Of a stretch of DNA of 64,000 nt, positions 46,926 to 59,300 are shown piece after piece. Position 1 is the first letter of the stretch, and each line of letters starts with the position of its first letter. The position numbers and the translations under genes are program-made. The notes below the pieces were generated by a model. The model saw only the letters and a list, made by a program, of their open reading frames with translations, made no database searches and was not told the origin of the DNA. The stretch is from Hanleya hanleyi (taxonomy: Eukaryota; Mollusca; Polyplacophora; Lepidopleurida; Hanleyidae): the NCBI GenBank assembly GCA_036873755.1, contig JAVTVY010033854.1:62001-126000 (forward strand), in the 5' to 3' direction.

Positions 46926-48096
46926 AGTTTACCGAGATATCAGACCATCCCAACACGGTCGCCATTTCGATTCTACCCATATTTCATTGTAAAGAAGATT
47001 GAGCAAACAGACCATCTCCAGTAATAGAGTCGTTTCTTATTCATTACAATTAATGTTTCCTCCCAATCCCTTACTGTGATTGTCTTAAAGTTACGTAGAC
47101 CGATGCAAAATTCATTATAATCAAAGTTTTCACAATATAACCTTGAGTGGACAAGAGACATGAGGAATTCCAACTAACCCCGTTTTTTTGTGGGACACAC
47201 TCAATCAGATTGTGTTTTTATGTCTTATTTCAGGCCAGATTATTAGTATGTCACCCACAAAATTATATTAATTTACTTCTGTACAACACTTGGTTCAAAT
47301 GAAACCCTTTGAAACACTATCCATATATAAGCGGAACATTTTATAAACATAAAGAAAAAAAAACAGCACAAGGCGCGATAATCAGACACAAATAAAAGAA
47401 AAATACAATTTCTAGATTCATGACGTCATAGCGACGAAACTGAAGCAGTTACCGGAAGTTTGATTACTCTATCTTTCAGGTCGATATCAAGTAGCAATGC
47501 GTGGAGCATTTCAGTATGATAAACCGCTAACTAAAGAAAATATGGCAGGGTAATCTCCCCTACCCCCATTTGGATTTAATGATGTCATGACAGAGTAACA
47601 TCTATATGAATCCATGCTGAGGTCAAACGGGACTTAGTAGAAAGACGTATCTGGTCTAGAATTAAACGGTAGACATATATCTTTCAAGATTATATGTCAA
47701 ATATTATCAAGAATGGATTACTGCGAAAGAAACAGAGAAAATCGGAGAAAATATTTCCCAAAATTCATGAGACAAAGGCTTCTTGAGCTTATGACGTCAC
47801 TATGACGTGGCTATATTAGCTAGAGAAATTTGGACTGTTTTATCTGAAAGGTCATTATTCGGAGGTAAAGTTGTGGAAGTTTCAGATCGCGAAACGCAGG
47901 GATAATAAAAATATGAGGGCTGAATTACCCCTACCCCCATTCCGGTTTTTAATTTTTCAAAACCAGTCAGCATCAAACAATTGCATGTAGCAACCTTAGG
48001 CACCACCGTAGATATCTACATCAGGTATTTAACTGACCGGGAGATGTTGATCTTAATGAAAAAGAAGTCAAACAAAATCTACGCGGGGGGTGCTAC

Positions 48097-48785
48097 GGAA
48101 TGACATGTTCTCGCGACTGACTACCGGACTAAAAGTGAGCTTACAAAAAGAGATGATATTTAAAAAGCTATTGGGTGGTTCAGTCATAATTAAGATATGG
48201 CATGCCTTGAATATCAATTGTTATATTGTTGCTAAATCTGCTAAAATAGCATGGGAAATACTTTTTTTATGTGAAGGAGATGTGTCTGATTTACAAAAAT
48301 TTCTGACGGCGCCACAAGATAAATTGCCATGAATAAAAAAAATTAAAAAAAATCTATTCCCAGGCCCATATTTGCATTAATTATCAGAGGATACCTAGTT
48401 TAATAACATTACATTTTTACCCCAGTTGCGCAGGTCATTCACAGTTAATGGAACAGCTGATTGATTATTATCTGCGCTTGTTCAGGGAGAGTACTCTGTG
48501 GGTATATGCCATTTTGGATAGTATCCCTAACTAGTTCATGCAGCAATAATAACTTAATACAGAATGCATACTGCCCTGATTGAGTTTTATCTAATATAAA
48601 TAAACGTGTTTGTATTTCCATGATCTATAGGGACATGCAAATACTGGACACTCATTGTCTGAATTGGTAGTGGATCAGATTGGCTTGTGGACCTCATGGG
48701 GAAACCGGTTATTCTCTCCTACAAGGAAAGGAAGTTACACCTGGAGATGAGGAAATGTTATAATCACTGCATGTCTGAGAAAAAA
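48097..48785. other. No gene seen
   Basis: An 80-codon plus frame at 48090-48332 overlaps the element end and has no recognised motif. Confidence 0.4.
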
Positions 48786-49180
48786 CTGTGATTACAAGCG
48801 TCTAGTCCGTCATTCATAATTCAGCCGTCGTCCATTAAAGAATACCCGCGTCCATAATCTAAAGACCTATTCCATATTCCATATAACAGTATTAGCACCA
48901 AATTCAAAAAGACAGTTATAGTATACATAAACATAGGCTAGTTTAGAGAGAAAGGTCAACAATTTTCAATGATGCCGACAATATATCATGATGTTCCGAA
49001 AATATAAAATCCATATCGTTGATCAGTATCTTTAATCGATAATAATCGTTGTAAAGTCGTCATCTGGAGAACGATGTATCTCAGTCACGCTTTGATCGTG
49101 ACTCTTCATATGAGCACCATGAAGAACTTGAAGTACATGGGTTCATACGGCCCCCAGGTTAAACGGAATTAGACACAAGT
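48786..49180 (+). repeat. Dispersed repeat D with E-type tail, fullest copy
   Basis: Runs from GTGATTACAAGCGTCTAGTC through CAACAATTTTCAATGATGCC and GTTGATCAGTATC to the tail TCACGCTTTGATCGTGAC ... AATTAGACACAAGTTA. This copy shows that E modules are variants of the D tail. Confidence 0.75.
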
Positions 49181-49226
49181 TACGAAACTTAACGACATAG
49201 ATCTTGCACGCTACGCTCGTATTTTG

Positions 49227-49660
49227 CTATCGCGATATGTATCGCCAAATTTGAGAAACGCTTGAGTGGAGGCGCTTGGTGGAATAGCCCTGTTTTATCA
49301 TTTTCTGAAACAATGTTTTGTGACGTTGATTGAAATCGTCACATGTAACACAGGATCTAGCAAATGCTACTAGGCGAGATATATATACGCCATATGCAGG
49401 TCCCACTGGAATATAAATGTCCAGAAATAGATAGTTTACGATGTCGAAATTGTAATCGTCATAAAGTCGACGAGAGAGAATGCCCGCGTCATTTTTGTAG
49501 AGATATAGATCTAAATATGATATGCCTGTAGGGCTGTCTGTAGTTTCCTTCAAATCCAGTGAAGGTGGATATATATCCTTCAATGCGTCATTTATATAAC
49601 GATTATCCACAGCGAGAAGATCGTTTATATAGCGTTTGGTGAATGCACGTACCACGAATC
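49227..49660 (-). pseudogene. Reverse transcriptase C-terminal relic
   Basis: The minus-strand open frame (~140 codons of retroelement origin) begins TKRYINDLLAV, corresponding to the catalytic YxDD box with the first Asp replaced by Asn. It continues through IYPPSLDLKETT, ISYLDLYLY, DIVNYLFL and PAYGVYISRLVAFARSC, the thumb-side block of a reverse-transcriptase family widespread in cnidarian, lancelet and molluscan genomes that I place tentatively near Penelope-like elements. The frame runs upstream into an E module (49678-49785), which has replaced the palm domain. The altered active site and missing palm make it inactive. Confidence 0.7.
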
Positions 49661-49677
49661 TAACGATTCGAGATATG

Positions 49678-49785
49678 TGTTGTATCTCAGGTACGCTTTT
49701 ATTGTACCTGTTCATGTGGCAACTTGAATGATATGACCACACGTCCCCAAGCACCGGCATAAGCGGTATTAGATAAAAATCTAGA
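49678..49785 (+). repeat. Dispersed module E
   Basis: GTATCTCAGGTACGCTTTTA ... CATAAGCGGTATTAGATA. It lies directly between the two reverse-transcriptase relic pieces. Confidence 0.75.
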
Positions 49786-50071
49786 GAGCTATGAAGGAAA
49801 TGCTCTAACAACTCGTATACTGGTTATTGGTGAGCTGTTTCGTTGTGAGAACTCGTACATTGGAGATTGGTGAGCTGAATCGTCGTCAGATGTAAATCCA
49901 GCTATGAATCTAGCTTTGTATGGTGATTTATGCATTTTGGGAGTGATTGTTAAATAAATCGTCCAGAGTAAATGCAGTTTGGGAGTAAGTAGACGTATTT
50001 GATGATGATATGTCTACACTCAATTCTTTAACCAGTGAATATTATATTATTTGGAGCTTTGTCTGCTGGGA

Positions 50072-50383
50072 TTATGACGAATTTACTCTGAAGATTTGCG
50101 AGTTGAGGTTTCTCAGTACTTGTTTTGCTTGGGGAAGGGTACTTCTCTCAATATGGCGGATTGTTTCAACGACCTTCCCCTTGGTGAGGTCCAGCCAATC
50201 AACGAGTACTGTAGGTTCAACTTTTTCTCGCTTAGACCAATCAATAACGTACTGTTCCAATACACACAGGACTATCTTCTGGTCGGCCTTCAGATTTATT
50301 CTTCTCGGCTCTCTATATTTAGGTTCTTTCATCAGGAGTAATTTTAGGTCCTTATCACTCACCACATCAAGATCACCAGTCAC
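50072..50383 (-). pseudogene. Retroelement N-terminal region relic
   Basis: The 103-codon minus frame reads MTGDLDVVSDKDLKLLL, EPKYREPRRIN, DWSKREKVEPTVLVDWLD. This GDL...KGP/EPKYRE...WSKRE block is the region just upstream of the reverse-transcriptase domain in the same family as 49227-49660, in the same orientation and correct order. About 300-400 bp that should encode the fingers and palm are missing between the two. A more decayed copy lies at 14690-14903. Confidence 0.65.
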
Positions 50384-52635
50384 AATATGTTTGCATGGTG
50401 TATAGATAAAGTTCTGTTCATTTCTAAGAGGTGGGATATCCCACCAGTTGTGGGGAAAGAGGTGCCTGGCCAGTTATTCTTATTTTTAGCATATTTTGAA
50501 AAAAATTGTTATCTGAAGTGACGTCTTTACGTCATGTACACTATAAATTGACATGGTTCAATACTGATTTCAACTGTCCTACACTGTACTACATGTACAC
50601 CATGAAAGTCTTAACTATACATGTGAGAAGTTTAAGCTTGATATGATTTGTTTATTTGGATATATTCGAAATTTCCCCTGAAAAAAATGTTCTTGTTATT
50701 TGCCGGACATGTTTCAGGTCCAGCCCCTTAACTTACTCTACATATAGACTTTAGAGTTTCAAAGTTGTTTCAAATATAACCCCAGTGACAGATCCATATT
50801 GGCCTCTGATGAAATGTTTTATAATACCCTCTTATTGTCTTTCAATGTGGCTATGTCCCTGGTGGTACTGCAGTCTTCACGAATACTGATGCTGGAAAAA
50901 ATCACAAGGTTGTATTGCTGGAGTAACAATATGGCAACGCACGTCTAAACCTAGAGATGACCCCCCTTGCATCAGGTGGAAATAGCTGCTATGCAACATG
51001 ATACAATGTACCATACCATTTCATACAATGGTGCTATCAATGTTATGTAAAGTGTAGGAAAAAACTGTGTATGTGTCAAGTGATCTGATTTATTGTTATT
51101 CTTCATTCTAATTTATGTAACCCAGGTACATAATCTTGGACTTGTATAAAATTGAAGTTAATCCCTTTAACAATAGATCTGTGCTGATAGCACTGACAGG
51201 TGCATTACGGTGTGGCTCGTTCTGCCACTCTGTTTCATATCTCTTTAGCAGGGGGCGGGCTGTTCAACTAAATTGACATCTGTGTAAACATGGATCAAAC
51301 TATCCCACTATACAAAGAAAGGACTATTATGCTTACATTTAAGATCATTCTGACAGCTTCAGATCTAAAGTGGTCCAGTTATCATTGATTCAAAGTATTT
51401 TCTAGGCTGGAGAGATAGAAAAGAGTAACAGACGACTACTCAGAGCCATGTCTAAAAGCACCTGCCAGTGTTTCGGCGCAGATCTGTTTTTTGAAGGACC
51501 GACATCAACTTTGTGCAAGTGCGGGATTGGATGATCAATTTGTTCTTGCACAACATCAGAGTTACCCAAATTAAAGGTTATACAGTTTGTGGATTCTCAT
51601 TTTTGCCTTTTCTTTATTTCACAGTTTATTTCCTCAGACGGTTAAATGAACTTTCATTTGCAAAAAAAAAAATGGCTCCGATTGAAATTTCCTAATAATG
51701 CTGTTTGTATCTTATGTAGGTGACTGTCAAACAGAAACTGGGACGCTATCAAGGCTCAACTCAACCGAGATCACAAGTGCTATCATAACCAGTTGGATCA
51801 ATAGTGAACCGAAGAATGATTTCTTCCATACTGTCCCATGATTCTGATTCGGACAGCTTCCTCTGAGATGTGGCAGTTATAGACACGGTAACTAATTGAT
51901 GAACAATAACTGGCTGACGTACGTCAACTCTCAAATCTCAACCTCAAATTAAGGTAATCAAACGACTTTTCATATCGCGACGATGAACCCATATATAACA
52001 TAATTATACTGTTCCCAGAACTAAGATAGAAACGCTCACGACAATTTCACATATGCAATGCAGTCACAGCAGTGATTATCTGAGACAAAAGCAGTCCAGT
52101 ATTTTTTTTGCTAACAAGCGTAAATAATATCAAGAAATTGTCTAAAATTTGATTATTTAAGAAATATAGTCAGACAATAAACTGCTGATAAACAATCTGA
52201 AACTGACAAAGAGAATAGTAGCTAAAAACACGAAATCGATTATAACTGTTATCGCCTTTTCTTTAAATCGTTTTAACAAATGTTTTGGACTAACCTTTCG
52301 CTTTTAAAGGACGAACTTCAACACTTAAATAAAGCAGTCACACGACTAATCTTTTTTAACCCTGGACGAAGCCACTTAGTGTGCACAGTGACACCACGCT
52401 TTTACACTACACTAGCCGAACGGTCAAGGGTTTTGGGGCATTCTGCTTTGTCATATTCACTTGATTCAATCCGTTTTAATCATATATCCAAATTTGAGTG
52501 AATCGATAATTGTTCAAATAATGTATTAACGTGAACATAACATATGCCTAAATTGTTTAGCCAAATGGGGATTTTTGATATGAAGGTCCCACAATGGGTT
52601 TGGGCGGATTTCATATCTACACACCATGTACATAT
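50384..52635. other. No supported gene
   Basis: AT-rich. A 28-codon Cys-containing frame from the ATG near 51449 (MSKSTCQCFGADLFF...CKCG) and an AG-preceded open stretch near 51720 (...LSHDSDSDSF) could be exon fragments but cannot be assigned. Confidence 0.35.
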
Positions 52636-52639
52636 AGAA

Positions 52640-53520
52640 AATAAGGATGTTTCCCCTGGCATCCTACGCTGGTAAACAGATCGTATCACTAACGTCCCTA
52701 CTCTCCTTGTTTCCCCCGCTGATTCACATCGCCAAGTTCGCGCCTCTTGGCCGCAAGGGGGCGCTTTATCTGGTTACCCAATCGCCGCGCGTAATAGCTC
52801 GGAGATAGCCAGATTCCTCATACTAACCACGATTGGCTAACTACCTCACGTGATCGAAATTACGTCATGCCTTCATGATAGTGAGATCATGACTCTCACG
52901 TAATGTGGAAGCCATGCGATTATTTCGACCGCGACAGGCCCTCTTACCGCATCTCTCAAAGGAACTTTTCCCCGCCTCTATTACAGTCGAAATTCAATTC
53001 AAAATCTGAAACAATTGAACGGTGTTGTTATGTTACCATTCTAGGCAGCTTGCTTTCTTTATATACTCATGACGATAAAGCGTGGTCTTATCAGTGGGAT
53101 ATTAACAACATTTACAGGGATTCATTTGTTAATTATTTGAAGGTATCAGTGAACAAATGTTTTCAATCAGTTGACGAACCTTACTAAACAATGGAGGAAG
53201 TTATCCAAAAATCTGTTCACTCTTAACTCAGAAATTAACGTAATTAGAGCTGTTTTGGCGTCCGTTTATTATTAGTTTTGCCGTTAACGACATATGAACG
53301 TTTGAAAAGGGAGACAACTCATATTGCCAAGACTCTTCCGTAAGAGTGATATTCATTGGTCATTGGTGGCCGGCCTGTGCAGAACGCCCCCTTACGGCCA
53401 AGAGGCGCGAAATATGCGATATGAATCAGCGTGAGTAGGGACGTCAGTGATACAAGCTGAATAGTATGAGCGTACTGGCATCCTTGAGCATTTTGATAAA
53501 ACACCTTCTTACTTTGGCAA
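52640..53520. mobile_element. ~0.8-kb inverted-repeat element
   Basis: GTATCACTAACGTCCCTACT (52682) and GCGCCTCTTGGCCGCAAGGGGGCG (about 52740) recur in inverse order and orientation at about 53390-53455 (CGCCCCCTTACGGCCAAGAGGCGC, then AGTAGGGACGTCAGTGATAC). The arms extend roughly 100 bp. No transposase; exact termini not resolved. Confidence 0.7.
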
Positions 53521-53935
53521 CCACAGGCAGGTGAATAATTTCATCAATACATGGACAATTTCTTTAAAAACTTCCAACACTATGGCCGCTCTGGTGACGT
53601 TACTAACCAGCAAAATGCATTTCTTAGCTGAATTTTTGGACAGGTTATTATTATTTTATTTTATTTATGCGCATGACTCGTGCAATAAATTGGGAAATAA
53701 TTCTTTGATATGAAATAAAATAATTTGTTGAAAATTTACGCTGAAAGGACAAAATGTAGAGGTAAAAATGGACAAAATACCATTTTTGTCACGACCACAT
53801 GATCACCGTATTGAAACATTAGACATGATGCTCCGCTCTGAGAATTTTCCGAATAGATTCAAAATGACCACAACGTGATATGCTATGAAGTCTAAAACAT
53901 GTAAGCTCTCAATATTTCTTAAGATCGCTAGAAGG
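53500..53935. mobile_element. piggyBac-like MITE relic (diverged)
   Basis: Keeps the order TATGGCCGCT, TGGTGACGT, GCATGACTCGTGCAATAAATT, GATATGAAATAAAATA, GATTCAAAATGACCACAACGTGATA seen in 13780-14356. Termini lost. Confidence 0.55.
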
Positions 53936-54239
53936 GAAGATTCTCCAGCCCCAACCCATGCCAGATATTCCGGAATCACCAGCCCATATGGCATTATATT
54001 GTTTCCTTTTATGAACCATGCCTTTAGACCCCTTGATAACATTGACAAAACGCATTGCTGCCAAGCCGATCATGGTATTAAACTGTACAATTGTAAGAGG
54101 TAATATCAGATGTTTGATTATAACAAAAAAAAAAGTTGATTTGGACCTGCATTTCAAATAAAATTTACACAACTGACTACATATGTCTTAAGGAAATATA
54201 TTATCAATGGAGATAAGGCCGTGCTAATGTTATTATATG

Positions 54240-54312
54240 AATTAGGTCTTTTGATTATGAACGCGGAAATTCTTGAATGGACGACGGCTGGATTTTAAAT
54301 GAAGGACTAGAC
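54240..54312 (-). repeat. Dispersed repeat D fragment
   Basis: TTAGGTCTTTTGATTATGAACGCGG ... GGACGACGGCTGG ... GACTAGACGCT, reverse complement of the D 5' end. Confidence 0.75.
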
Positions 54313-54374
54313 GCTAGTATTGGCACTATGTCTGTCAGGGTACCTGGACCTACATAGGTTGTAATTAGTTTCTG

Positions 54375-55051
54375 CACTGTAATAAATCATGCCGTAAATT
54401 CACAGTGAAATGTACTTGCAGAAAACTTGCCAGTACATTCAACTGTGAAATTACGTTACACCGTATTTACAATTACCGCTTTTTAACATGATCTGAATGG
54501 TAAGATGTTGCACCGTATCTTATTATTACCGTTTGTTAACAGGCGTTCAACTGAAAATTAGGTTGCACTGTAATTTACAAAATTTACCATTGTTTACATC
54601 ATTTAAACTGTATAATTGCGTGACACCGTTGTCTACAATTATCGGTTCCTGGAAAAGTTCGTTCACATATTTGAGCTCTTCCTGTTTACTAATGCGGTCG
54701 CCACAAGTTTTCGTCAATAATCCCGAAGGAATTACACGAATATACGATTTATCAGTGGGGCATATCTTCACGTCAGAAAAAAAAAGAAAAATTATAGGTA
54801 GCCGCCGCGTCCCTCCCGTGTGTGTTCTGATAATGCTCTGAATATTGTACCCTAGAACTCAGGTGTCGAATGTTGCCTGTAACTGGGCGTTTCGTGTGCA
54901 AAGGTATTAACCTCCTTTCATAGAAAACAGGAATTTTGTGTTATGTTTGTGCGCAGTTTACCTGTTCAATATCGCAGTTCAATTCATAGATTAAATATAC
55001 TGTAAACTCCAGCATACATTTACTGTGAAATAACGGTAATTTATAACAGTG
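54375..55051. mobile_element. 677-bp CACTG-ended inverted-repeat element
   Basis: CACTGTAATAAATCATGCCG at 54375 pairs with the reverse complement of the end at 55051 (CACTGTTATAAATTACCG...), about 40 bp at roughly 75-80% identity. The interior begins with degenerate ~80-bp repeats of the same TTACxxTGTAA-rich sequence. CACTG ends recall CMC/Chapaev-type elements, but the target duplication is unclear. No transposase. Confidence 0.6.
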
Positions 55052-56331
55052 TAGAAAGAAAAGGACCAGAAAATAAATTTTATCCCGCTAGGTTCAAGGA
55101 TAATCAAATTTTTCAGATATTGAGAAAATGATTTCCATTCCAGTTATTTGTGTTGTGGTTACCATGGAAAAAAAATGTGTTTTATCAAAATGCTCAAAGG
55201 TGCCAGATGGACACCATTCGCTTTGATTATCTGCATGGTCCGCAGATGCCAAATCAATAAAATCCTATTGTGCGACCTCTAGCGGAATGTTCTCTCCGCT
55301 TGACTAGTATGATTTTGAGGGATAAAACGGCAGGTTGCTTTGTATGTTTACATAAGATTTGCAGATTACAAAAAAACATGCCAGAAAGTAGGTCAATCAA
55401 ATATGGCGGCCATTGTGTGTTCCATATTAGAGAATTGCCCTTTGTAATCGACCTATAGATTGCAATTGTCCGCCGATTCTTTTGAATTTCAGCTGATTGG
55501 TGTGTATTGAATGATACAGTACTCTGAATAAAACACCAATTTCTAATTTGGGGAAAAAAGGGTATCACTCGGGGACAATGTCCAAATTTCAACTGAAATT
55601 TTGATTTGAACAATATGCTCCAAGTTATTCCTGCCTGAAACCTGACGGATGCTATATTGTTGTAAATTCTATTTTGGGGTTCTCTGATATGATCTTATTA
55701 CAATAGTTGTGCAAGCTAGTTATAAACTGGAATTCTACGTAGTCAATAAGAACAGTTCAGGTTTGCTAGAACAGTCATGTCTATCGATATACTTATTCAC
55801 GCTGTCTAAACTTCGTCATGTATTGTTCATCGTTGATAGCTGTTTTTCCTAAAAAAAATAAGTTTGGTTACTCATCTCGGGGATAGTATCCAAATTCCAA
55901 CTGAGAAACTATGATGTCTTCTGACAGATGGAATGTGTGTGTATGTACTTGAACACTTTCAATAAACGTAATGGTCTGTTTAGGCTCTGCATTTTTAGCA
56001 TTTTAACTGTTTTTGTATTTCAACATTGCACTCAGATAGGATTTGGGATAGGACATCGAGGGGGCCTATTCAACTACTACTTGATAATAGTTACTCTCTT
56101 ACCTAACCCTAGCATACAGTGTAGAGAAGATTCATGAATGAAAATTTATTGTCCCATTTATACATGAACACATATAATTACATTGCTGTGATTCAATGCC
56201 AATGGCTAAATTATACGCATAAACAATAGATAGCTATTGTCCTCGGTGCAAATTATAATGGATAAATTAAAGTTGCCGACCATAATGTAGAGGGAGAGGC
56301 ATATAAATCCTGTATTTTAGCATCTTTTGTC
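55052..56331. other. No supported gene
   Basis: Short frames on both strands (for example 55254-55613 minus) without family signatures. Confidence 0.4.
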
Positions 56332-59300
56332 TTAGGGGCCGTTCCCATTTAACGTTCGTGTTTCCATGGTTTAATCCATTTCGTTTAAACCATGCCACGA
56401 ACGATGGGTGTATCGTTGGTTCGTTTTTTTAAAAAAAAACACTGAAAAAACGAACGAAGAAAAAACCATCGCGTTCGTTCGATGGTTTGCTATAGAGTTT
56501 CTAAGGCTGTGACTTGCTGGAGAAAACACTATCGAAAGTAGTTCCGCCTGAGTGACGTCGCCCTAAGACACGCCCCCACACTGCTTGAATAATAGTAGCT
56601 CATACGTGTAGGCTGTTAAACCGTCGATAACAGGCCTACCGGTATATACCTGGAACCGTATTAAACTGACCACGGTGTGTGTGCATTCTGACGAGAATTT
56701 ATCAATATAATCTATCATGGACTATTCAGTGTTGTAACCAAAACACGGGGACTGCTGAATATTTCAACCTAACTCAATTCATTCTGTTCCGATAACTGGT
56801 TTATATAGTAATATTTTCTCAAATACATGTGTGCTGTCGGCATCAAACAAATAACATATATAATGTTAATATTATTAACCCATGTGTGGCCAGAATGCTT
56901 TCTTATGGGACCACTTTGGTTACAGTTGGGAAATGCGTGTTTGCCAGTTGGTTTGTATTTCTCTTAGTGTACTTTCTGATTGTTAATATTGAACTTTTCT
57001 TTCTATCCAAAACAGGCAATTGAAGAAAAATGGGTACTGTGGATATTTGTGAAAATAAAAATAGGGTAGCATGAAATGGTGAGGACAGGGATCAGACTGT
57101 TACATTGAGAGTGACAAAGGATTAACATTTGTATAGAATTGGAAAGAATAAAAAAAATCATTATGACTAAACGAATCTGCAAACAGCGACATTTCGGAAC
57201 GCGACATTCGGCACAAAGTGAAGAGTACGACATTTCGACAGACGACATTCCGGCACTTTTTTTAACGAGCCAAATCAGATTAAAATTACGATTTTCTTAT
57301 CTGTTTTTAACATATGTTAACATATAAACAAACTTTTTTAAGGTTACCAAGTTGTAATTTTTTTGGCTGCGAATATCTGCGACATTACTGCAACTTTTTT
57401 CACATAAGCAGTTGGTTTTAGAAATGTTGTGAATTTCTCATAGAGCAAAAAAGCATTATATAAATATTCTATCACTAGTAAAAACCTCACCAATCAATCG
57501 CCATCAACCTTAATATGTGAAAAAAAGTTGCCGAAATGTCGCGGATAATCGTGAGCAACTATGATAACCTACAACTTGGTAACCCTTAAAACGGTATGTT
57601 TATATATGTTGAACATATTTAAAAAAAGAATGTGAAAATCTTCACTTTTAGCGCAATTTGGTCTGACAAAAAGGGGTGACGAAATGTTGTACCCTTCACT
57701 TTGTGGAAAAATGTCGCGTGCCGAAATGTCACTTGCCGAAATGTCGCGTGCCGAAATGTCCTGACATCGATTAAACACGGATACTGTAACCGTCTTACTA
57801 TCTGACCTCTGAAATTAGATATTACATAATCCCGATATTGAGTATCGCCCTGACATATAGTTTCAAGATCAAAACAAACACCCGGCCCCCACCAACGGCA
57901 CCGCACAACTCAGCCTAGACAAGATTCACCAAAATTTCTTGTCTTGTTGAATGACTGATATTATTTATATTTAAATTCATTGAAAAAAATACGCTTGTTT
58001 AAGTATTATAGATTGATCCTATCTTGCAGCGATTTGTGAAGAATTGAATGCCTATTTTCGATGTCAACACAAGTTAGTGTTATTCTTAAAATAAACATTT
58101 TCATTTCAAAGTTATTAATCATTTGAAATGCAATCATGCCATGTATTTTGCGATGCATACTGAAATATTAGAGTTCAAATAGGCGTGGCTTGATTTTTAC
58201 AGCAAAATGTGTCTATCTGGCCTATGCATGTAACGGCTCACATGGCTCAGTGAAACGGAACATCGCCGAGCTCGAGCGCTGGTTGGTTAAACTGAGATAT
58301 GGCATATGCCCTCACTGAAGAGAAGACCATGCATGGGATGTGCTGAAGTGTACGAGATTCTGCAAGTCTAGAATATAATTACATATGTTTTTCTAAAAGT
58401 ATATCAGAATGGGAGAAAATCTTTATTGATACATATTTATTTGACAGCAGCTTAACTTCATGCTTCGTTAGAGATTCCCCGTTATTCAGACAAATGATGA
58501 CATTGAAGACCACATGATGGCATGGTAATTCGGTTTAAATTGTTAGTTTAAGGGCCGCTTCCCATACGGATTTCGCGGCCCATCGACTCAATGTTTTATT
58601 TACATTTCACGGTACATTTCTTAGTTCATTTAAGATCTTTTGCAGCGCTAAATATTAAATAAATAATTATATAATAAATAACAATGAGAGAGCAGAGGGA
58701 GATATAAGTAGAAGTAAGGAAGAATGGGCTAATTCACTCGAAACCGCAGAATTTTAAAATAAACGCTAGATTTAAGTTTTTGAGCACTCCATGTCAGCTT
58801 CCTCATGGACAAAGCAATACCGTTGATAGTAAAACGTGTGTGACCGTAGGTCCAAAATTTCATTGCGCCCTAAATTATTTTAATTATTTGGTTAATTTGC
58901 TGGACACAGGAAATCAGCAACGAATACTACAAGGTAAGCATATAATTAAAGCACGCCTGCTAACAATGTTGTTGGAGTTTCTTCTTTCAAAGAAATTAAC
59001 CCCTCCGACCCCTCCGCTTCGCTGTTTCTTAAGTCGACGGTTTTTCACAGACCGATTATGGTGTGACGTGTGAATCATCAACACCTCCAATTTCGATTGT
59101 CAAGCAGTCTTATAATCTCTTTCCTTGAACTTGTTTTGATATCTTTGGCAGAGAATTCGTCTACGGGAAGTTCATGTCGAGTTAATTTGGGAACAATCGG
59201 GCCTAACTGAGAAGAAAATAAATACAATAATATAGATTCATGGACATAAAAAACCGGTTAAAACTCTTCAATTCCAGTTAATAGCCTTGCGTCCGGTTTA

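Larger units (their letters stand above)
43157..48096. mobile_element. 4.9-kb element bounded by compound inverted repeats
   Basis: GTAGCACCCCCCGCGTAGAT at 43157 is mirrored exactly by ATCTACGCGGGGGGTGCTAC ending at 48096. Beyond the ends the arms match at lower identity for several hundred bases (ACCTGATGTAG, ATCTACGGTGGTGCCTAAGG, GGGGGTAGGGGTA). The left arm repeats this ~360-bp module about three times (GGGGTAGGGGT near 43316, 43686 and 44045), and the right arm about twice in inverse orientation (near 47560 and 47930). The interior has no recognised transposase, and target duplications were not resolved. Short open frames inside are unassigned. Confidence 0.75.
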
